Shown here: positions 45,705 through 53,360 of the stretch, piece by piece
Numbering within the stretch: position 1 is the stretch's first letter
Layout of the letters: each line of letters begins with the position of its first letter
Source of the DNA: Opacimonas immobilis
Lineage (GTDB): Bacteria > Pseudomonadota > Gammaproteobacteria > Enterobacterales > Alteromonadaceae
Assembly: GCF_048282545.1 (NCBI RefSeq)
Contig: NZ_CP182485.1
Location: 1,240,001-1,304,000, forward strand
Length of the DNA stretch: 64,000 bases
Direction of reading: 5' to 3'
Made by a program: the position numbers and the translations under genes
Notes under the pieces: generated by a model
Seen by the model: the letters and a program-made list of their open reading frames with translations, nothing else
What the model was told of the DNA's origin: nothing
The model's database searches: none

Positions 45705-46718
45705 TTACGATTTACGGCGACGTAAGCCCGCTAATACAAGTAAGCCAGCCCCGAGGACTCCCATGGTTGCAGGTGCGTTGGCGTTGATGATTACATCATC
45801 GGAAGCAAGGGTGACTGTGCGAGAAAAAACATCATGCCCAACAAGCGAAGGATTGCCTTGTAATAAATCTGCTTTAAACAGATCCCAAAAATCATCTGAA
45901 CCTACAGGATTATTGGGGTTATTGGTTGCAGCAATAAACGGATTACAACCTCCAAATGTACAAGTTCCATCCACGCTACTATTCGAGTTTAAAACGGATC
46001 TTAAAAATGCATCAGCGTCAGTATTAGCGAATGTCAAATCAGTAGTTGGGTCTACAAAAGCATCAGATGCGTCATCAAAATCAATTTGTGCAGCAAATGA
46101 AGGGGCGTTTCCTCCGTCGATTAGGTCATCAAAACCAACACCCCATTGGTCAGTGAGGATATCATCGCCGGCTTCAATGGCAACACCACCAAATTCGAAT
46201 TGAGGAATACCAGTTAGTGATGGTGGACTGACGACAAAATTATTCAGTAAAAATGAAGCAGCTAACTCAGTTCGAACATCATCAGATTGATCACCAGATG
46301 TACCATTACCGTCAACTGTAAATATATTAAATAACCCCCCTGAAAATCCTGATACGAGCTCAGTAGGTGATACTTGAGTAGAATTACCATATACAAAATA
46401 GTTTAATTCAAGGTAATTACCAGATAAGTCGAATATCTGATTGCCTGAAGTAGGGTCATCATATCCAAAGAATACTCTCTGGATACCGGCGTCAACCACT
46501 AACTCACCGGCCTCAATAGTGCCATCGTCATCTGAATCAACAAAATAGGATGTCGCAGTAAAATCACCAAAAGCGCTGTAATCACTTATTAGTACAAGTT
46601 CTTCAAATGTGATGCTTTCTGTTGGTGTTCCAGGGAAATTAACATTGATAATACTTGCGTTCGCTGAGAAAGCCCCAACTGCAGCAAGCGCTAAAAGTGT
46701 TTTGCTATAAGTTTTCAT
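45705..46718 (-). CDS. Secreted protein with degenerate PEP-CTERM sorting tail
   Basis: 337 residues with a signal peptide (MKTYSKTLLALAAVGAFSANA, cleavage before SIIN). A long acidic, Asp/Asn/Ser/Thr-rich extracellular part follows, with a two-Cys motif (TCTFGGC). The C-terminal tail reads NAPATMGVLGAGLLVLAGL then RRRKS: short motif, hydrophobic helix and Arg cluster, as in exosortase substrates, but with APAT where PEP is canonical. The nearby XrtA is the obvious processing enzyme. It has its own terminator and a sigma-54-like promoter. The function of the mature protein is unknown. Confidence 0.88.
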   Translation of the reverse strand: MKTYSKTLLALAAVGAFSANASIINVNFPGTPTESITFEELVLISDYSAFGDFTATSYFVDSDDDGTIEAGELVVDAGIQRVFFGYDDPTSGNQIFDLSGNYLELNYFVYGNSTQVSPTELVSGFSGGLFNIFTVDGNGTSGDQSDDVRTELAASFLLNNFVVSPPSLTGIPQFEFGGVAIEAGDDILTDQWGVGFDDLIDGGNAPSFAAQIDFDDASDAFVDPTTDLTFANTDADAFLRSVLNSNSSVDGTCTFGGCNPFIAATNNPNNPVGSDDFWDLFKADLLQGNPSLVGHDVFSRTVTLASDDVIINANAPATMGVLGAGLLVLAGLRRRKS

Positions 46719-46776
46719 ATTTCTATCCTTTTAAAGGTGTTTGTGAACGCAAATATGATTGCATACACAGATACAC

Positions 46777-46793
46777 TGCATAGCATGTGCCAA
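46777..46793 (-). promoter_or_regulatory. Sigma-54 promoter candidate of the PEP-CTERM gene
   Basis: Minus strand TTGGCACATGCTATGCA: a perfect -24 element (TTGGCAC), correct 10-base spacing between GG and GC, and a -12 element ATGCA against the consensus TTGCA. It gives a transcription start about 47 bases before the start codon, which has AAAGGA upstream. Sigma-54 control of PEP-CTERM genes through PrsK/PrsR is known in XrtA systems; those regulators are not in this window. Confidence 0.7.
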
Positions 46794-46932
46794 ATCCATA
46801 AGTGCTTGTTTTTATTATTTTTTTTATTTTCTTTTTGTTTAATAATTGAGCGGTTGTAAAAAAGGCTGACAGTAAAGATGAGGATAGGAAAAAGAAAAGA
46901 GTTAGAAGATGGGAGTTTATATATGTATACGC

Positions 46933-47799
46933 TTAGTTACTTAAGACAACGCGCTTGGCGATCTGATACTTAATACGCTGCAATAACCCATCATTACCAA
47001 ACGGGCACCAGGTTTTGACCAGTTTGTTTTTGTACGCATCAAAATGCAAACCATGTGGCGCGCAGATGATGTCCCCACGGTTCAGGAGTATTTTGAGCAC
47101 ATTCGTGGCATTGACACCCGCGCACAATTTGACGCCCATAATGACCGATGGGCCTTTTTCAGCGGCAAAATCTGCGCGTGACGGGTCGACCAAATAATCC
47201 CGTTGCAATAGAGCTGGGGTCAGTCCCACCATAAATTTTAAAAGCTTTTCTTGTTTGCTGTGACATTTTGAAAAGCCAAAATATTCATCAAAATCCATCG
47301 AACCTGGCATGAAACACAGCATGGCGACGCCAAAGCCAATCGGACCGGTGGTGATGACAGGAATCCCTTTGTCCGCACATTTGCGAAAGACCAATTCACG
47401 GGCTTCCATCGCAAAAAAATCCAAGCTGTCTACGTACACATCAACACCTTCTAGAAACGCATCGACATTGTCTTGATTGACTCCAAAGGGGAAAGTTTTA
47501 ATCTGCGCCTCTGGGTTGATCGAAAGGGTCATCTGTTCAAGCGTATCGAGCTTGGGCTGGTCAATGGAGTCCATGGTAGCACCGATTTGACGATTGAAAT
47601 TATGCACATCAAACTCATCAAAATCTGAAATATGAAATTGAGTTAGCCCTAATCGAGTCAATGTTATTAGGTGTTCCCCTCCAACACCACCCAGTCCGGC
47701 TATAGCGATTTTCTTAGTGGCAAGAAGCGCTTGTTCGGCTTCTGTCACCCAACCAATATTTCGAGAAACAGCAGATTGATAATTAAATAGACTGGTCAT
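46933..47799 (-). CDS. ThiF/MoeB/E1-like adenylyltransferase
   Basis: 288 residues with the Rossmann nucleotide loop IAIAGLGGVGGEHL, acidic SDFDEFDVHNFNRQIGA with the conserved Arg, and the VDSLDFFAMEARELV segment. The family activates a carboxylate, usually a small-protein C-terminus, by adenylation. No ThiS/MoaD-like partner, CxxC zinc sites or rhodanese domain is visible, and there is no TcdA-type C-terminal extension. It follows the exosortase-type acyltransferase by 13 bases, so it is probably a partner of that enzyme. Confidence 0.8.
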   Translation of the reverse strand: MTSLFNYQSAVSRNIGWVTEAEQALLATKKIAIAGLGGVGGEHLITLTRLGLTQFHISDFDEFDVHNFNRQIGATMDSIDQPKLDTLEQMTLSINPEAQIKTFPFGVNQDNVDAFLEGVDVYVDSLDFFAMEARELVFRKCADKGIPVITTGPIGFGVAMLCFMPGSMDFDEYFGFSKCHSKQEKLLKFMVGLTPALLQRDYLVDPSRADFAAEKGPSVIMGVKLCAGVNATNVLKILLNRGDIICAPHGLHFDAYKNKLVKTWCPFGNDGLLQRIKYQIAKRVVLSN

Positions 47800-47812
47800 C
47801 CTAATACACTCC

Positions 47813-48640
47813 TTACCCTAGAGACTGTACTTTGAGTTGATTGCGAATGAGATCAAACATGACGTTAAAACTAGGAGAGAGATGTTCAAAAAACACATCC
47901 TGGCTAATGTAATAAGGTGCGCGAATGCCATGATAGTATACCGGTGGCCCAATTTGTTTAAACTTGATACCAATAAACGCCATACTCTTCGCCAGTCGGG
48001 GCTCCATCATGACGTAGGTATGGGGAATGCGATGGTTATATACTTGTCCGGCAGCGGCAAGGTATAGACCAATAGCGATAAATGGAAAGCAACGCAACTC
48101 ATCTTCTGAATAATCACTTTCGTTGATCACACCTGTTCCTGAACCATCAAACTTATCGGCTTGTCTACGGCGAAAATCAAACGGCACTGCGAGTCGGGAG
48201 ATTTCGCATACCGAGCCTCGAGGGAAGTTACTTGGATGATACTCTAGTTCGGTAATGCTCTCTGAACAATAACGCTCAATGGGGAGAACTTCGTTGTCGT
48301 GCTTTGGCCACACAACTCGGACGGTTCCGGCAAACGATTGCGAGCCCAAATGTTGTAAGACGCAATGTAACGAATAGGCATCAAATTCATCTCGTTCTTG
48401 TTGCGTATCATTAGCCGGTTCAAATTCTTCTTCAATACAATAGACTTGGTATCGGATACCGTATACGACATTCTTAAGTTCTGGCTTTTGTGCGTCGAGC
48501 ATCAAAAAATACCGAGAGAAGTGTTTGGAAATCTTTCTCGCATCGTTGAATTTTAAGAATAACCCCCACAGTCGCTTTAACTTTTTGAGAAGCGAGGTCT
48601 GTTTGGGTTTATTGATTGCAATATCCACACTGATATCCAC
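47813..48640 (-). CDS. PEP-CTERM/exosortase-associated acyltransferase (TIGR03694-like)
   Basis: 275-residue GNAT-type protein related to N-acyl amino acid synthases and autoinducer synthases. KNVVYGIRYQVYCIEEEFEPAND is the N-terminal signature, with DAYSLHCVLQH and EISRLAVPFDFRRR (core strand) and YVMMEPRLAKSMAFIGIKFKQIGPPVYYHG near the end. May attach a fatty acyl chain to an amino acid or amine. GTG start, no strong SD seen; an in-frame GTG 12 bases later is possible. Confidence 0.8.
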   Translation of the reverse strand: MDISVDIAINKPKQTSLLKKLKRLWGLFLKFNDARKISKHFSRYFLMLDAQKPELKNVVYGIRYQVYCIEEEFEPANDTQQERDEFDAYSLHCVLQHLGSQSFAGTVRVVWPKHDNEVLPIERYCSESITELEYHPSNFPRGSVCEISRLAVPFDFRRRQADKFDGSGTGVINESDYSEDELRCFPFIAIGLYLAAAGQVYNHRIPHTYVMMEPRLAKSMAFIGIKFKQIGPPVYYHGIRAPYYISQDVFFEHLSPSFNVMFDLIRNQLKVQSLG

Positions 48641-48681
48641 TGACTACGGGTCTAGTCAGAAGTGTAGACAACAATTTTGAA

Positions 48682-49473
48682 TTACGCCGAGAATTTGCGA
48701 ATTTTTATTGAGATATCGTAGTAAAAATACGAAAGATACTCGTATAACCCCATATACACTCTGTGTAATGAGTCAATGGCAGGGGCATTTATCTGTAGTC
48801 TGATTTGTCCACTGGTGAGAAAATCCACCGGAAACAGGATTTTGTTGACCAACCCAAGTTGCGACATCAGTAAATCGATGCGACGCATGTGCGTGGCAGA
48901 GGAAACAATGATTGGATTGCCTTCTGAGATATAAGCAAAAGCTTCTTGCAGCTCGGTCTGGGTGTTAAACGGACCCTCTGGGGAACTGGGCACCAGGATA
49001 AGGTCTTCCTTAGGGATGCCCCGTGCCATAAAGTATTGTGCAGCAAACTCGTTATAAGGCGTTTGGCTTTGTGCCAAAAACGGCCCCCCGGTTAATATGA
49101 TGGGTTTTTTGATGTGTTGATATAAAAAATACGCATTACTGAGACGCTGTATGGTTGCTCGGGACCACAAGGCATGTTCGGCTAAGTCACTGTTAGCAAA
49201 ATAATACCCAGCTAACGGCAGTATGTGAGTCGCCTTGTGCAATCTTGGGTCAGTTAACTCAATAGACGGAGCAGTATGCTCAAGCGGTTTGAGTAACCAG
49301 CTGGAAAACGTATATTGGGAGCAGACCAACAACCATGCCACGCTCAACACTGCAAAGCGCTGTGCCAGTACGGTTCTTTTGAAGCCCATCAATACAGCTG
49401 CAAACAGTAATCCTAACAAAAACTGATTGATGGGAGAGCACAACGCGATGATGAGACTTTTCACAGATTTCAT
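48682..49473 (-). CDS. DUF218 (ElyC/SanA/YdcF-like) membrane protein
   Basis: 263 residues. Two N-terminal helices (FLLGLLFAAVLMGF and FAVLSVAWLLVCSQYTF) followed by a periplasmic DUF218 domain with HILPLAGYYF, ILTGGPFLAQSQTPYNEF, SPEGPFNTQTELQEAF and VSSATHMRRIDLLMSQLG. E. coli ElyC affects envelope polysaccharide synthesis, but the biochemical role of the domain is unclear. It is the upstream neighbour of the acyltransferase/ThiF pair (41-base gap). Confidence 0.8.
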   Translation of the reverse strand: MKSVKSLIIALCSPINQFLLGLLFAAVLMGFKRTVLAQRFAVLSVAWLLVCSQYTFSSWLLKPLEHTAPSIELTDPRLHKATHILPLAGYYFANSDLAEHALWSRATIQRLSNAYFLYQHIKKPIILTGGPFLAQSQTPYNEFAAQYFMARGIPKEDLILVPSSPEGPFNTQTELQEAFAYISEGNPIIVSSATHMRRIDLLMSQLGLVNKILFPVDFLTSGQIRLQINAPAIDSLHRVYMGLYEYLSYFYYDISIKIRKFSA

Positions 49474-49538
49474 TTAATTAATAAGCAAACGTACCGAAAC
49501 AGTCTAGACTAATAGTCAGTTTATTCAAAGGTATGAGT

Positions 49539-50300
49539 ATGAAGAAGTTTGTCTTACTGGTCGCAGTGTTGGTTGTCACCACAATGAGTGTCAGTGCCAA
49601 TGACTTAGTCCACACAATTAAGACCGTAAAGAACGGGGTGGTGGCAATAGGTCTGCATACTCCACTCGAGTCGAGTGCGCCAGCCATTCGAGGTACTGGG
49701 TTTGTGTTTGGCAACGGTCGATACATTGCGACCAATTATCACGTCGTCGCCCAAACGCTCGACCCAAGTATCGTACAAAATTATGTCGCGTTAGCGGGAG
49801 AGGGGCGTGCGCCTGTGATGCATAAGTTATCCATTGTTGCGATTCAGCCGGTTCACGATTTGGCGATATTGCAGTTAGAGTCTCCGTTGGCACCCCTTGT
49901 GCTCAGTGAAGATGCGTTTTTACCAGAGGGTTCGATGGTGGCATTAACTGGATTTCCAATTGGATCCGTCCTTGGTTTATATCCAGCCACACATCAAGCC
50001 ATGATCGCAGCAATTACCCCAGATGCAATCCCCTTGCACAACACACAAGGGCTCAGTCAGCGTCTCATCGATAAACTACAAGCGCCTTCTATGGTCTATC
50101 AACTGGATGGTACCGCCTATCCGGGCAACAGCGGCAGTCCCTTGTATTCGCCTGTCACCGGCGAAGTGGTTGGGATCATCAACAAAGTCATTGTGAGTGA
50201 AGGCAAAGAATCGGCTATCAGTACGCCAACTGGGATCAGTTACGCCATTCCCGTGAAATACCTCAGAGCACTGGCGCAAAAACACAATATTCAAGTGTGA
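49539..50300 (+). CDS. Secreted trypsin-like (S1) serine protease
   Basis: 253 residues with a signal peptide (MKKFVLLVAVLVVTTMSVSA, then NDL). Catalytic triad seen: His68 (ATNYHVV), Asp107 (VHDLAIL) and Ser198 (YPGNSGSP). No PDZ domain, so it is not DegP/DegS-like in layout. ATG 49539 is preferred because AAAGG is 7 bases upstream; ATG 49533 is too close. Located 206 bases before the Tat-signal/PqqD/HprK operon; a role in maturing that operon's product is possible but unproven. Confidence 0.87.
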   Translation: MKKFVLLVAVLVVTTMSVSANDLVHTIKTVKNGVVAIGLHTPLESSAPAIRGTGFVFGNGRYIATNYHVVAQTLDPSIVQNYVALAGEGRAPVMHKLSIVAIQPVHDLAILQLESPLAPLVLSEDAFLPEGSMVALTGFPIGSVLGLYPATHQAMIAAITPDAIPLHNTQGLSQRLIDKLQAPSMVYQLDGTAYPGNSGSPLYSPVTGEVVGIINKVIVSEGKESAISTPTGISYAIPVKYLRALAQKHNIQV

Positions 50301-50352
50301 GTCTGAATGAAAACGATAAAAGCAATAACCAAACAACGACTATCGGAAATAC

Positions 50353-50369
50353 TGTCAAAAATTTTGACA
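50353..50369. promoter_or_regulatory. 17-bp perfect palindrome, possible operator
   Basis: TGTCAAAA-A-TTTTGACA lies between the protease stop and the Tat-protein gene, about 52 bases upstream of the sigma-54-like site. Its right arm contains TTGACA, but no convincing -10 follows at 16-18 bases. It could be an activator or repressor site. Confidence 0.4.
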
Positions 50370-50420
50370 CTCGTTCGGTCGTGGTTTGAAAATAACTAGT
50401 TAGATCAATAGCTTGATTTT

Positions 50421-50437
50421 CTGGTGTGAAATTTGCA
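50421..50437 (+). promoter_or_regulatory. Sigma-54-like promoter of the Tat-protein/HprK operon
   Basis: CTGGTGTGAAATTTGCA: GG and GC are 10 bases apart, the -12 element TTTGCA is perfect, while the -24 element is CTGGTGT against CTGGCAC. A transcription start near 50448 leaves a 59-base leader before the ATG with AAGGAG. Confidence 0.55.
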
Positions 50438-50506
50438 GATTTATAAAAAACCATAAATTAAGTAGTGAACACTGCAGTTTTCTCACTGATGTGAAGGAGT
50501 GGAATA

Positions 50507-51016
50507 ATGGAACACAACAACGTCTCGAGACAAGACAACCAAGCAAATGACTCGGTGTCAGCCCGCAGAAAGTTTTTAATTAAAACGTCTACAGGCTTAG
50601 GGGCTGCCACAGTCATGGCTGCCTTACCCATTAAGTCAGCTTGGGCAACTGGCGTGGTCAATTCGATTGTTGCCTCTGGCAATGGCTCAGATTTTGCCAA
50701 TCGTCGCACCGGCATGGATGTGAATTTTTTGAGCGTACAACAGTTGCAAAGCTTAAATTTGGATCCCACCAGTTACGTAGGATACGAGTCTGAAATCAAT
50801 ACAATAAACGCTTCAACGACCCCTATGATGCCTACGGATGCAGAAATGCGCGCAGCATTTGTACTTAACCAACTTCTTGATGGAAGCCATGGTATCAATT
50901 ATCCTGTGGTGGATCTCAGTGCTGACCCGTCCTTTACGGTGGCAGTTTTTGAAGATAAGATAGCCAATGCATCCGCCATGGACATCCAGATGGCTTATGA
51001 TGCACTCACGGCGTAA
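50507..51016 (+). CDS. Tat-signal protein, probable substrate of the HprK/PqqD module
   Basis: 169 residues. The N-terminus has a twin-arginine signal (SARRKFLIKTSTGLG, then a mild hydrophobic stretch to about residue 47, AWA cleavage), so a folded or cofactor-bearing product may be exported by Tat. The mature part (about 120 residues) has no cysteine, is rich in Ser/Thr/Asn and contains FLSVQQLQSLNLDPTSYVGYE and FVLNQLLDGSHGINYPVVDLSADPS. I do not recognise the family. It is followed by a PqqD-like protein gene 36 bases later. Dedicated substrate role is inference from gene order. Confidence 0.72.
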   Translation: MEHNNVSRQDNQANDSVSARRKFLIKTSTGLGAATVMAALPIKSAWATGVVNSIVASGNGSDFANRRTGMDVNFLSVQQLQSLNLDPTSYVGYESEINTINASTTPMMPTDAEMRAAFVLNQLLDGSHGINYPVVDLSADPSFTVAVFEDKIANASAMDIQMAYDALTA

Positions 51017-51052
51017 ACGCCAAACATTGAATTTGTTTAAAGGAGCTCAAGG

Positions 51053-51301
51053 ATGAGTCAATTATCACATTTTTTACAAGCAGGGGTGCATGTCCACCCT
51101 TTTTCAGACCGCAGTGGTACGGTATTGTTTAATGAAAAAACCACACAAATGCTCACCGTGTTTTTTACCCAGGACAAGCTGAATCAAGTCCTGTCAGATT
51201 ATTCTCAACAAATTCCGTTGTCAGCCGATGAATTATCTATGGTCAAATCGTTAATTCGCCAAGAGTTTATTTATCAAGAACCACTGCAACAGGCGAGCTA
51301 A
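51053..51301 (+). CDS. PqqD-like peptide-binding protein (HPr-rel-A system)
   Basis: 82 residues: GVHVHPFSDRSGTVLFNEKTTQMLTVFF has the beta-strand and helix pattern of PqqD/RRE domains that bind precursor peptides, followed by a short helix (ELSMVKSLIRQEF). It matches the small PqqD-type protein of the HPr-kinase-related (HPr-rel-A) gene sets. AAGGAG lies upstream of the ATG. Located between the Tat protein and kinase genes. Confidence 0.72.
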   Translation: MSQLSHFLQAGVHVHPFSDRSGTVLFNEKTTQMLTVFFTQDKLNQVLSDYSQQIPLSADELSMVKSLIRQEFIYQEPLQQAS

Positions 51302-51322
51302 GCAAGCTAAGAGACGCTGACA

Positions 51323-52195
51323 GTGACAGCAACTTATGATGTATTGATACCGCCGTTTAACTTTCGGGTGCAAACCGATATTGCCTTGGTGGAACAAAAC
51401 CTCCACACCCTATACGGGCAACAGGTGTTGCCTGAAGGGTCTTTGCCTTTTATCGACTATCATATTGCGGTCCGCCACTCGACGGGCTTGAGACGGTGGT
51501 TTCGGCCACAAGCCTCGTTTTTTTGTGACCAACACGAACCGCTTAAGCCTTTGCATCTGAGCCAAGCGTTTGCCATGCTGGAATGGGGGATGAATTGGAC
51601 CATTGCTGCGCATGAATTGCAGCATGTTATTGTGCACTCAGGGATCTTAGCCAAACACAATCAAGCCATTCTCTTCCCTGCACCTCCTGGATCGGGTAAG
51701 AGTACGATGTCGGCGTATTTGGCGTTCAATGGTTGGCGCTTGCTATCAGATGAAATGGCCGTGATCGATCCCGAAACATTTGAAGCAATCCCTTTTGCTA
51801 GACCGATTTGCCTTAAAAATAAGAGCATTGATTTGGCGCAGTCGTGGTTCCCTGATGCGCCGTTTTCCACTGTTGCAAAAGACACTCATAAGGGAGATGT
51901 TATTCACTTATCAGCACCGCTTAACGAAGACGAGCGTTTTGCTCCAGCGCGAATTAAAGGCATTGTGTTTCCTAAGTACAATCCAGATATCACAGACATA
52001 CAGATCACCCAACTCAACCAATCTCAAGCCATGCATCAACTTGCGGACAATGCATTTAATTTTTCATTAATGGCACATCGAGGCTTTAAGGCTTTAACGA
52101 GTGTGGTGGAGCAAGCGGACAGTTATCATATTGAATATCGGGATGCCGCTGACGTCAAGGCCTTCCTAGAACAAGAAGTATTGGAATATGTCTAA
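51323..52195 (+). CDS. HprK-related kinase A
   Basis: 290 residues; the N-terminal 110 are family-specific. The C-terminal part has a P-loop APPGSGKST (120-128) with the HprK-type arrangement and LLSDEMAVIDP (140-150) as the acidic motif. HprK itself phosphorylates HPr Ser46; here no HPr is present. In lasso-peptide clusters such homologues phosphorylate peptide termini. GTG start, weak SD. Overlaps the nucleotidyltransferase gene by 8 bases. Confidence 0.82.
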   Translation: MTATYDVLIPPFNFRVQTDIALVEQNLHTLYGQQVLPEGSLPFIDYHIAVRHSTGLRRWFRPQASFFCDQHEPLKPLHLSQAFAMLEWGMNWTIAAHELQHVIVHSGILAKHNQAILFPAPPGSGKSTMSAYLAFNGWRLLSDEMAVIDPETFEAIPFARPICLKNKSIDLAQSWFPDAPFSTVAKDTHKGDVIHLSAPLNEDERFAPARIKGIVFPKYNPDITDIQITQLNQSQAMHQLADNAFNFSLMAHRGFKALTSVVEQADSYHIEYRDAADVKAFLEQEVLEYV

Positions 52196-53360
52196 GCTTG
52201 GTCAACAAGACTTAATCAGACTCTTCGTCATGCCTGACACCGCACTGGAATATAATGAGACACAGTGGTCGGGTATCGTGCAGTTATTGCGTCATGAAAA
52301 ACTCCTCGCTCGATATGGTCATCGCTTGGCCGATCATCACCTATTAGAACAATTGCCTTTATCTGTTCAGCATCATTTTAACAACGCGATGGATGTTACC
52401 ACACGGCATATTCATCAAGTTCATCATACGGTAAAACTCATCCATCGTTTGTTGGGCGAGTCTTATCCGATGATTGTCTTAAAAGGCGCGGCGTATACAT
52501 TGTTGGGGGATGTCGTTAGCCGAGGGCGTATTTACAGCGATATTGATATTTGGGTGCAACAATCCGATATTGCCGGCGCTGAACAGCAACTCAAGCTGAC
52601 GGGCTGGTTCAGTGGTGAGATGGATGATTATGATGACCGGTATTATCGAGAATGGGCGCATGAGATCCCGCCAATGTATCACGGTGGTACCGGCGCAGTA
52701 CTGGATATGCATCATAACATTGTTCCTCCCGTGTCGGGTCGTGCTGTGGATGTGAGTTTTTTTATTCAACACATAGAAGTCACCGCTTCGGGGGTGAAAG
52801 TGTTATCACTGCCAGCACGAACACTGCACAGCACGATTCATTTGTTATTCAATGAAGAATGTGAATACGCGTTACGTGATCTGATTGATTTGCTATTGAT
52901 GTTTGAGCAATTTTCATTGGATGATTGGGATATCTATTGGGCGTTGGCGCAACAAACAGGGTTTGCTCGAGAAAGTGTCATGGCCATCGATTTATGTCAA
53001 AACATGTTGAGCCTCTCGGTACCAGAAGCCATAGCAAAACAAGCCGGACGGATACAAAAGAAAGTATCAACACGCGCATTAGTCGCTGTTTATCAACGCA
53101 TTATTGCCAGTTCTCATCCATTAGTGGCGAGTCGCTTAAGTAAAGTATGTGAAAGATTCATTTGGTTAAGAGGCCATTACTTAAAAATGCCCTGGACATT
53201 GTTGCTGTATCATATGATGATGAAAGCCTACCGAAGCACAGCTCAAATAGTACTCGGTAGACATATCTTTACCAAGACCGATCCAGAGTTATTGGGACCT
53301 CTTAAGACGGGACAGGATGTAAAATGTTCGCACAAGATGCAAAGGGAGATGCATAGATGA
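52188..53360 (+). CDS. Nucleotidyltransferase-family protein (PF14907-like)
   Basis: 390 residues. LKGAAYTLLGDVV (98-110) with the conserved KG and RGRIYSDIDIWV (112-123), in which D118/D120 form the two-metal carboxylate pair of pol-beta-like nucleotidyltransferases. The rest is helical. This is the type found with HprK-like kinases in the HPr-rel-A set. Specific nucleotide or target is unknown. Overlaps the kinase and epimerase genes (8 and 4 bases). Confidence 0.82.
   Translation: MSKLGQQDLIRLFVMPDTALEYNETQWSGIVQLLRHEKLLARYGHRLADHHLLEQLPLSVQHHFNNAMDVTTRHIHQVHHTVKLIHRLLGESYPMIVLKGAAYTLLGDVVSRGRIYSDIDIWVQQSDIAGAEQQLKLTGWFSGEMDDYDDRYYREWAHEIPPMYHGGTGAVLDMHHNIVPPVSGRAVDVSFFIQHIEVTASGVKVLSLPARTLHSTIHLLFNEECEYALRDLIDLLLMFEQFSLDDWDIYWALAQQTGFARESVMAIDLCQNMLSLSVPEAIAKQAGRIQKKVSTRALVAVYQRIIASSHPLVASRLSKVCERFIWLRGHYLKMPWTLLLYHMMMKAYRSTAQIVLGRHIFTKTDPELLGPLKTGQDVKCSHKMQREMHR

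Noticed and set aside
46801..46860. T/A-rich tract upstream of the PEP-CTERM gene as a small RNA or terminator
   Set aside because: No stem precedes or follows the tract; it is simple AT-rich intergenic sequence.
46933..47799. The ThiF-like protein as TcdA (tRNA threonylcarbamoyladenosine dehydratase)
   Set aside because: Nucleotide loop is general to the family; the TcdA-type C-terminal features are missing, and the genetic context is an acyltransferase operon.
50364..50392. Sigma-70 promoter from TTGACA at 50364
   Set aside because: No acceptable -10 hexamer at 16-18 bases; TTGACA is simply one arm of the 17-bp palindrome.
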